A stretch of 64,000 nt of DNA from Notospermus geniculatus (taxonomy: Eukaryota > Nemertea > Pilidiophora > Heteronemertea > Lineidae). The position numbers and the translations under genes were made by a program. Where the stretch lies: contig NMRB01000206.1 of assembly GCA_002633025.1 (NCBI GenBank), positions 206,121-270,120 on the forward strand, read 5' to 3'. The notes under the pieces are model-generated. The model was not told where the DNA came from. It did not search any database and worked only from the letters and a program-made list of their open reading frames with translations. Every line of letters starts with the position of its first letter. Positions within the stretch are counted from its first letter, which is position 1. This document shows positions 63,683 through 64,000 of the stretch, piece after piece.

Positions 63683-64000
63683 GCAGATAGTGTTTGCGCG
63701 GCGAATACTACGGAATGAGTAATCAGGTTTTTCCGGTGTCCGATCGCGGGGTTATTTACGCGAACGTGACGAGTGCTGCGCAATGCACCAGTATACTAAT
63801 TGTGCGTTGGAGATTTGAAACCTAACCTGTAAAGATGAAAGGTGAAATTCTAGTGAATAACCTTCATTCACGGCCTTCATTTAGATGAAAGGGTGAATCT
63901 ACATTTATTGTCCTGTTTCGGATTTGTTCTCGGGACGAATGATCAAAATCAAAGTTTAATTGGTCTGTACATTCGGCACACTTTGCACGGCAGAATACCT

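Overview
The window is animal nuclear DNA: genes have many short GT-AG exons, introns and spacers are packed with short inverted-repeat elements, and the proteins are animal-specific (CCDC171, THOC5, PRDM14, a mitochondrial ALDH2-type aldehyde dehydrogenase). The very common words taggcctac and tacatgta, and the protein divergence from vertebrates, suggest a marine invertebrate deuterostome, probably an echinoderm. The species call is inference.

Layout. 487-10170 (minus): CCDC171, a long coiled-coil protein, 19 coding exons traced. 10171-12386: divergent intergenic region with a ~1 kb inverted repeat. 12387-18475 (plus): THOC5 of the THO/TREX mRNA export complex, all 16 coding exons traced in frame. 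18476-30890: no gene; it holds two near-identical blocks repeated across assembly gaps (18708-20976 with 21034-22942, and 25911-26619 with 27481-28409) and several small transposons. 30890-33560: six tandem tRNA-Ala(AGC) genes in a repeated ~0.42-0.59 kb unit. 33560-51690: a gene-poor stretch with a minisatellite carrying a tRNA-derived SINE, many fold-back elements, and a third gap-associated duplication near 47804. 51718-55298 (plus): PRDM14, with half of the PR/SET domain and five zinc fingers. 56397-63682 (minus): ALDH2-like gene, convergent with PRDM14, complete except for one exon.

The four protein genes look like unrelated housekeeping or developmental genes and form no pathway. The most informative signals are structural. 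Single-N positions at 52483 and 62008 fall exactly where expected coding exons are missing (the PR-domain N-half and ALDH exon 3), and both interrupt a transposable element. Three duplications meet at N positions and look like the two alleles of a heterozygous diploid placed side by side. Comparing the paired copies shows transposons present in one and absent in the other, with clean target sites. I found no convincing new protein-coding system; the novelty lies in the diversity of small non-autonomous elements, their nesting, and the tRNA array.
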